23,682 bases of DNA from Mesostigma viride (Eukaryota > Streptophyta > Mesostigmatophyceae > Mesostigmatales > Mesostigmataceae). Below are positions 14,286-20,500 of the stretch, piece by piece; position 1 is the first letter of the stretch; each line of letters begins with the position of its first letter. The notes beneath the pieces are model-generated. The model was given only the letters and a program-made list of their open reading frames with translations, ran no database searches and was not told the origin of the DNA. The stretch spans positions 1,837,578 to 1,861,259 of the forward strand of contig RPFO01000213.1 in the NCBI GenBank assembly GCA_009746045.1. Reading direction: 5' to 3'. Both the position numbers and the translations under genes were made by a program.

Positions 14286-14304
14286 CACGTGACTGCGTCA
14301 CGTG
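14286..14304. promoter_or_regulatory. perfect palindrome with two CACGTG boxes
   Basis: CACGTGAC, a 3-nt spacer TGC, then GTCACGTG: 8-bp arms with no mismatch. Each arm contains CACGTG, the core of G-box/E-box sites bound by bZIP and bHLH factors. A TATATA follows 33 bp downstream (14338-14343). Function is inferred from the motif only. Confidence 0.4.
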
Positions 14305-14664
14305 GGTGCCAATACAGAGTAAAGGAACCTTCAACCCTATATACACAGTGAGAAGGAGGGAGGGCGCCCTAGCTTCTCTCACTGCCGCAGGTGGGCAGGC
14401 CACAGAGCGCTCTCTCCACGGCATGGTGCCGGGGCGCAACACTGTGGGTGCAATACAACCAGTGCAATACCATAGGTAGGCTGACGCATAGCTTATGCTA
14501 CAAATGTGAGGTGGGCTCAAGACGTCGGCGCAAGCTGATGGCCACAAGGTGCCAGAGCTAATTGAAGGTACTATAACGCTGTGCGCTAATATCGTTTCAA
14601 GTGCTGTAATGCCTAAGCTATCCCATAGTCGATTGCCCCCATCTAGACAACTAGCTGGAGTGCT
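14305..14664. other. spacer between copy A and ORF1, no gene recognised
   Basis: For an L1-type element the endonuclease/RT ORF2 should begin here on the minus strand, directly after ORF1. No endonuclease start or RT motif is present. The only feature noted is TATATA at 14338-14343, readable in both directions. Confidence 0.5.
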
Positions 14665-15996
14665 CTATCCCGGGAAAGCCCGGGGGGGCTTCCACAGTTT
14701 CTTGTTGACATAGAGGTCCCCGCCCCGCCAGTACACTGGGGGCTTCTCGGGGTTGGTCTTGTGGCGGATGTAGTCGGGCCACTGATCGCGGCGTTGCTGC
14801 TGCTGGGCTGGCGTCAGGTCGTCGTCAAGCGACCAGGAGGTGTCCACCAGCTTCTTGCGGCGAGAGAGGAACCGAACTCGGGCTGTGATGTCGCTGAAGG
14901 TGAGGACCACTGGAGGGGGCCCAGCCTTGGCCCGTGGATGGGGCAGGCGGTAGGCGCCCTGCAGTATCGCACCTGGCAGCTGCATGCACGCCAAGAGCTG
15001 TTTCTTCAGCTCGTCGAGAAGAGAGTCTGGGGTCTCCTCCGGCAGCATGTCAAAGCGCCTGAGGATGACCCGGCAGCGGCGACGGTCGCGGTCAGCGGCC
15101 TCGCGGCGCGTGTCTTCCAGCTCCTGGAGCTTGGTGGTGATGGCGGTCGTGGTAGAGGATGCCTGGCTCTTGAGCAGGTCCGCCCAGGAGGCGCAAGTCG
15201 AGGGGTCATCGCTAGCCCTACCAGCAGGTTGGGCGGCGATGGTGGCCGTTCGCTCGGCGATCTCGGGGACCTGCGTGGCCAGGGCGTCTACCTTGGCAGC
15301 AACTGCCTCAAGTTTCACGGTGCCTTGGCCGACTCGGCCTTCCACCTGGCTAAGGCGGGTGGTCACAGTGGCTGTGGCCTCGGAAACTTTGGTGGCAATG
15401 TGCTCTTGCGTATCAGTAAACTGAGGCTGGAGCTTAAGGGCGACTCTGGCTTCAATGTTGTTGACCTTGGCCGAGAGAGTGTTGAGTGGGCCGTCAGGCG
15501 CGTTCAGGGCGGCGAGCTGCTCAGCCATCGGCGCCAGCTGCTCCGCCACTACAGCTCGGATGGAGTCCGTGCTGGGGGAGGTGCTGCTCTGCGGGGATGC
15601 TGCAGCTGCTGTGGCTGCCCGTCTGCGCTCATGCAGGAGGCTCCTGAGGCCAGCGTAGCCAATCTGGGTGATGTCGTGGGCGTCGCAGCGCAGGTAGCTG
15701 CACATGATGACTGCCTTCAAGTACGCCTCCGGTTCTTGAAGCAGCCATTCCCAGGCGGGCTTGGTGACCTTGTCGCCAGGGGTAGGCAGGAAAAGTTCGT
15801 CATGGCGGGCCAGGACCTTGATAACATCGTCACATTGTTCCTTCGTGAGCGTAACGATTTCCAAGATGCAAAAATCCCGCTGGCCGGCGCCGAAGCGGCG
15901 GACGTCCCATTTGGTATGGGAAGTTCGGGTTTTCTTGGGAATGGGCGACGAATTTGGCGTAGAGCTCTGCGTCGAGCAAGGGAATACGTAATGCAA
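14665..15996 (-). CDS. ORF1-like protein of a non-LTR retrotransposon (443 aa), ORF2 absent
   Basis: An uninterrupted 443-codon frame has the layout of LINE ORF1 proteins, which coat the element RNA as nucleic-acid chaperones. Residues about 1-130 are a mixed N-terminal region with LTKEQCDDVIKVL. After an Ala/Ser linker, about 145-300 form a long heptad-rich segment with repeated A/V/L spacing, a likely coiled-coil oligomerisation stalk. At 306-372 an RRM-like region reads CRVILRRFDML to PPVVLTFSDITARVRFL. The C-terminal domain has DDDLTPAQQQQRRDQWPDY and YWRGGDLYVNKKLW. The protein ends in FPG and stop. The first ATG is used, but shorter starts cannot be excluded. ORF2 is missing downstream, so it cannot retrotranspose alone. 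It might instead be a domesticated gene. The antisense strand also has a 444-codon open frame, read here as a composition effect. Confidence 0.68.
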   Translation of the reverse strand: MHYVFPCSTQSSTPNSSPIPKKTRTSHTKWDVRRFGAGQRDFCILEIVTLTKEQCDDVIKVLARHDELFLPTPGDKVTKPAWEWLLQEPEAYLKAVIMCSYLRCDAHDITQIGYAGLRSLLHERRRAATAAAASPQSSTSPSTDSIRAVVAEQLAPMAEQLAALNAPDGPLNTLSAKVNNIEARVALKLQPQFTDTQEHIATKVSEATATVTTRLSQVEGRVGQGTVKLEAVAAKVDALATQVPEIAERTATIAAQPAGRASDDPSTCASWADLLKSQASSTTTAITTKLQELEDTRREAADRDRRRCRVILRRFDMLPEETPDSLLDELKKQLLACMQLPGAILQGAYRLPHPRAKAGPPPVVLTFSDITARVRFLSRRKKLVDTSWSLDDDLTPAQQQQRRDQWPDYIRHKTNPEKPPVYWRGGDLYVNKKLWKPPRAFPG

Positions 15997-16263
15997 TATC
16001 TCCCCACAGAGTCATTCATGTTATTTAATCGTAAAGCTAAGCTTCAATATTCATCCGTCCCCAGACCCCCTTCGGAAAAAAAAAAAACCAAATAAATTGT
16101 AACATGACTCCGTACGTAAGGGAGGCCATAGTTGTCCAGACATAGTACGTTGTCACTCACTTCATGTAGCACGTATTCCATGCATGGACTGATCGATGGG
16201 GGTACGTGGGTGAGAACTGAGCCGCCATCAACTAGCTAGCTAATCTAAGTCCAATCTAATCCA
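15997..16263 (-). other. upstream region of the ORF1-like gene
   Basis: No promoter could be assigned. An A-run at 16076-16087 is followed by CCAAATAAATTGTAACATG, which reads like a plus-strand poly(A) tract plus a TGTAA signal. It may mark the end of a small plus-strand insertion or may be chance. Confidence 0.3.
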
Positions 16264-16370
16264 CAAAATCCTAGCTATGCTCTACTCAGTCAAGCGCCCC
16301 TCCGGCCTGGGCCGGGGGGAGGGGGCTTGCCCATGAGGCTGGCGCGTGGGCCTGGACGATGGTCTGCCAC
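16264..16370 (-). mobile_element. retroelement 3' end, copy B (inverted relative to copy A)
   Basis: The reverse complement reads GTGGCAGACCATCGTCCAGG to CTGAGTAGAGCATAGCTAGG, matching copy A with several small indels in the middle. WQTIVQAHA is followed by diverged proline/alanine codons and a stop. It lies directly downstream, on the minus strand, of the RT remnant at 16380-16630, which supports reading the shared segment as the end of an ORF2 plus its 3' UTR. Confidence 0.5.
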
Positions 16371-16379
16371 TGGTGTGTG

Positions 16380-16630
16380 GAACTGACCCTACATTCAAAG
16401 CGCCTGCCGAAGCGTCCTAGTAACCGTGCCGTTCAGCCACGTGTTCATCTGGTCCGTGAGCGCCCAGGCCTTGGCCCCGTACGTCAGCACCGTGAGGACC
16501 AAGACTGTCCTTGAAGAGTATCCGCTTGTGGTCCCGTCGCCTAGGTCCTTCGAGTGCCAGTACGTAGGTGTTCACCCCCTTCTTCATTGACCCTATTCAT
16601 GCAGTTCCACAGATCCTGTCAAGGATCGAT
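16380..16630 (-). pseudogene. reverse transcriptase (ORF2) C-terminal remnant, frameshifted
   Basis: On the minus strand one frame reads VLVLTVLTYGAKAWALTDQM followed by NTWLNGTVTRTLRQAL and a stop. This closely follows the post-catalytic segment of LINE RTs (LTYGAEAWALTxxxxxxL). Upstream another frame reads WNCMNRVNEEGG, resembling the WxxLNRVW part of the same region. The two lie in different frames with stops between, so the copy is dead. The polymerase core itself is absent. Confidence 0.5.
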
Positions 16631-16820
16631 ATCAAATCAACTGAATTACACAAAAATTCAAACAAACAGCCAAATATCGTCTCACGTGTCGAGACTGAAC
16701 GAGTGCAGACACGTGTGTAGTACTCCTACACACACAGATCTCGAATGATTTATATCTAGTACCAAATCCGAAAGGCTTGCATCACTCCCCGGAAAGGAGA
16801 ACTTTTGCGGATGACTGTAG
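16631..16820. other. no recognised feature
   Basis: Mixed sequence between the RT remnant and the tRNA-like segment. CACGTGT words occur twice, at about 16684 and 16711. Confidence 0.4.
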
Positions 16821-16839
16821 GTGTCAGTTGGCGATGCCC

Positions 16840-16990
16840 TAGGATCCGGAGACGTCCGTCCTATAGTCAGCAAAATTGGTGCGAGAGGTCCCCAGTTCGA
16901 TTCCGGCCTGGATTCATTTGCAGATCGCGTTTTTCCGCGTTTTCCGCGGACCGGCACTAAACGCAAATGGTTTTCACCTTTGCGGCGTGC
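16840..16990 (+). mobile_element. candidate tRNA-derived SINE head
   Basis: GAGGTCCCCAGTTCGATTCC (16885-16904) closely fits the variable-loop plus T-arm and B-box of a tRNA gene (consensus GGTTCGANTCC). A weak A-box-like TAGTCAGCAAAATTGG lies about 25 bp upstream, closer than in a normal tRNA. The T-stem pairs poorly and no anticodon stem can be drawn, so it is not a working tRNA. An internal Pol III promoter attached to unrelated sequence is typical of SINEs. Confidence 0.33.
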
Positions 16991-17513
16991 CAAATCAGAA
17001 AATATCGTCTGCATCTGTGCGTGTGATGAGCTATAGATGGACACATCAAGAGACAGCATCCAGCTAGTCGATCCACGACGAATACATCAGTATCGGCAGC
17101 CGTTGGCAAATATATTTTTGCATTTATATTTTAAGTTAGACAACTCTGTTGAAGTTGAACAAATGAAGCTGGATATTAGCTCGTATGATGTAAGCTGGCC
17201 ATGGAGGCCATGCAGTAGGGGCACACATACGTGCTGGCCCCTCAGGTGACGCAGCTTAAAGCCCACTCAAGAACTTCGCCCTACTAACGAGTGAAGCCAC
17301 AACTGATTGTGCCTCTCCAGCTGGCAAAATCATATTATAACAAAGGCCAGTAGAATGCAGGATCTAAACTGCATCGTTGCACGCACCCCTTTCTAACCAA
17401 GCCACACCGCTAAGCTGCAAGGCTGTATGACTTCTAAGCAAACCTGTAATTAGAAATAACATGGGCAGCCACTACTTAGGTACAACTTCCAGGTATTTTG
17501 TACAACTTATACC
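16991..17513 (-). other. region downstream of the PAG1-like gene (3' UTR and intergenic)
   Basis: On the minus strand this follows the PAG1-like stop codon and should hold its 3' UTR. I found no TGTAA on that strand between 17513 and about 17250, so the polyadenylation site could not be placed. Confidence 0.4.
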
Positions 17514-17588
17514 CTAATCGTCGTCGCCATCCTCCTCCATGGCAGCCTTAGCCTCACGCTCTGCTTCATCGATCAGATGTTGCGGCAC
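17514..17588 (-). CDS. PAG1: PAG1 last exon (acidic C-terminal tail)
   Basis: Twenty-four codons plus TAG follow an acceptor ending GGCAG. The peptide VPQHLIDEAEREAKAAMEED ends GDDD, equivalent to the VPxxLLEEA...EE tail of plant alpha-7. Phase 0 entry matches the previous exon. Confidence 0.93.
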   Translation of the reverse strand: MPQHLIDEAEREAKAAMEEDGDDD

Positions 17589-20500
17589 CTGCCACGCACG
17601 AATCCATGAGTGCCCACAAGCGAATCAGCGAGACATGGTAATGTAATGTGGGCGCATGAACAGCGAGTGGATTCACAGGTCGAGCAGTGGCGGATGATGG
17701 ATCCACCCAGGAGATCCCGCGCTCACCTTTTGGCGATTCCTGCCTGGCTGATCACAAAACCCACTGGACTCAACTTCCTCCAATTCAGTGAATGAAACAC
17801 ACATACACACACACACACACAGTCACACACATACACCCCAGCAGATTGACCGCTCACCTTTTGGTGCTTCCTGCCCGACTCGTCGCACACCCACGACATC
17901 TCCAGCTCAAACGCCTTGTCCTTGGCTTCGTCATGGACGCTGTGGATGCTGTTGGTGGCAGACGGTAGCAACAAACACGACACACAGTACATGATACATA
18001 ATACACATCATGATGTATACAATATGTTGTCATATGGTACGGTCGAGCTACCATGGTCCGGATTCTCCCGATTTCTGGCCTGCGCTGGTTGTCTCCTGGA
18101 TATGGTATCCGTATGTCACGCAAGAGAGGACATGACTGTGAGCATATTCAAGTGAGGGAGCGAAATTGTTCGGGAAATGCGGACGCCGGAGGAAATGACC
18201 AAGTCAGAAGAGGGTGCAAGGGGAGCACCGTCCTCGCAAAACCCTTCCCCCTTGGTTCTGCAGCCCCAACCCTCTCTTGCCCTTCCGATCACTGCCAGTG
18301 CCTGCAACCCATCCCTTGTTCTAGCCTGCGTGCCGCACCGCTTTCGCATACTGCCGCTTTGCAAGGCAGCCCTTTATATGAGAGGGTTTTCAGCATTAAG
18401 TCTTTAGTCATTATATGAGAGGGTTTTAGTATTCATGTGCGGGGGGTTACAGTATTAGGGTCTTTAGTCTCTATATGAGATTGTTTATAGTATTCATGTG
18501 CGGTGGTTTATAGTATTAGGGTTTATCGTATTCATACGTATTTCCCTAGTATTTCCCTGGCAGTTGTCCCCATGTTCCCAAAGCCTTAATTCAAGGTAGC
18601 ACACAGCTATAGTACCAGGCACCTCGGATCTTATGGATGCACCGCCACCACCCTCGAAAGGAGAACGGGGCATCCATCTTGGCACAGTGCTCTAATATGC
18701 CCTGAACAATGGCAATTCCTTCTCCAACACCACAACACAAACATGGCACACCCGCCTCCACCCACATCACACAAGGTCTAAAGAGAAGAGCTCTGCCGCA
18801 CCCCTGGCAAGGGCTTGGTCAGCACAGGTTTCCATGAAAGCTCTGGCCACAACCATGCAGATGCAGGAGTTCGAACCACTTGCATGAGGACAGAGGTGAC
18901 TTGAGCAATGGGTGCCTGGCACCCGTTGGCTGCACTACTCAAGCTAGATAGCGGTCCCTACTCAAGCTAGCTAGTGGTCCCTACTCAAGCTAGATAGCGG
19001 TTACTACTCAAGCTAGATAGCGGTCCCTACTCAAGCTAGATAGCGGTCCCTACTCAAGCTAGATAGCGGTCCCTACTAAAGCTAGATAGCGGGAGGATAT
19101 ACAATGAGAGACAAGGGCAGACCATGATACAAAGCAGTTAAACAGGGATAGACAACAACAGTCTTGCTTGCGATAACGATAATAATAATTTTTTAAAAAT
19201 GCATTCTGCCCCTGGCTTCCCTGAGCAGGCACGCCCACATCCCCCTGTCCCCCCGTCCCCCCGCCCCCTGCCCCCCCGCCCCCCGGCCCCCCCGCCCCCC
19301 CGCCCCCCCCCCCCCCCCCGCCCCCCCCCCCCCCGCCCCCCCGCCCCCCCGCCCCCCCGCCCCCCCGCCCCCCCGCCCCCCCGCCCCCCGCCCCCCGCCT
19401 CCCCGCCCCCTGCCCCCTGCCCCCTGCCCCCCGTCCCCACAATGCATGGCCCCACTGCCCGCCCACTCACATCTTGGCCAGGGCCTTGACGGCCTCTCGG
19501 CACGTCATCTCCGACAGGTTGAGCCGCTCGATCTCGCTGCCAGGTGGCGCACAGGGACAGGTGGCGGGTGGACGGGCAATGCCGCAGCGGAGTACTTGGC
19601 ACGACAGGTCAGCAGGGTACTTGGCACGTTAAAAATGATCAAAGTGGCACGCAGCTACAGGCAGGGCTCGCAAAACCCCTCCATTCCTCCAGCAAAGGCG
19701 GCATTCCATAGACCGGACATCCCCAAGGCTACAACGTGCTTGCCCGCCGACCCAGGATCCGCCAGCTCCAGCTCCATCATTCGATGGTGAGGGAAAGGGG
19801 CACGGGGCCCAATTGAGGTGAACAAAGGTTCGGCGGCCCACCACAGGTGAGCGCATGGCTGCCAGCTCGTCACACAGAAAGGAAAGGACAGGATAAAGAA
19901 AGGACAGGACAGGACGGTGCCCCGCTTCACCTGGGATTAATTACAGGACAGGACAGCGGCACTCTGACCCTGGTCCATCATTCAACGTATCCTTCTACAG
20001 AGGCTCACCCAGGGACACCCCGCAACAGCATGCAAGTATGCCCAAACGCCTGTGGGGATAAGAAGTGGAAAGGTGACGATGCTACTGCATGCACAGGGCC
20101 ACATGCGTGCATTCATGCCAAAAGAAACTAGGAGGGCGCACATCATTCATGCCCAAAAATACTAGGAGGGCGCACATCAGGACTGTACAAATGGACTCCA
20201 ACAATTTCAAAACAGGAATCGGCTCCCCAAAGCAATGGGAACACATCCGTGATAACTCCCATCCATCGAACCAAACCAACTTCCATCCTCTAAACATCAG
20301 TCCATAACTACTGCCTCTCCTTGCTCTGCCCTGACCGATGAACTGGGGCCGCACATGGCCACCCTTCACTAGCAACCGCTGCCACCCTTCACTATCAACC
20401 GCCACGTTCTTTAACTACAGTCATTACCGCGTTAAGTTGCGTTTCTTAAGGTTGCGTTACCGCGTTAAGTTGCGACGCCGGCAAGTTGGGCGCCGTATAC

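Noticed and set aside
14761-16095. 444-codon plus-strand open frame opposite ORF1
   Set aside because: It fully overlaps the minus-strand frame that has coiled-coil and RRM-like features; its own product shows no recognisable domain and fits codon-bias mirroring.
16876-16925. Functional tRNA gene
   Set aside because: The T-stem has mismatches, and no acceptor or anticodon stem can be formed.
18440-18530. TTAGGG words suggesting a telomere
   Set aside because: There are only isolated copies within a 60-bp duplication, not a tandem array.
18935-19095. Regular repeats as a CRISPR array
   Set aside because: Units are contiguous with no spacers, and the context is a eukaryotic intron.
19059-19602. 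Glycine-rich protein frames on the minus strand
   Set aside because: They come from the poly-C tract; the true coding part is the short PAG1 exon at 19471-19536.
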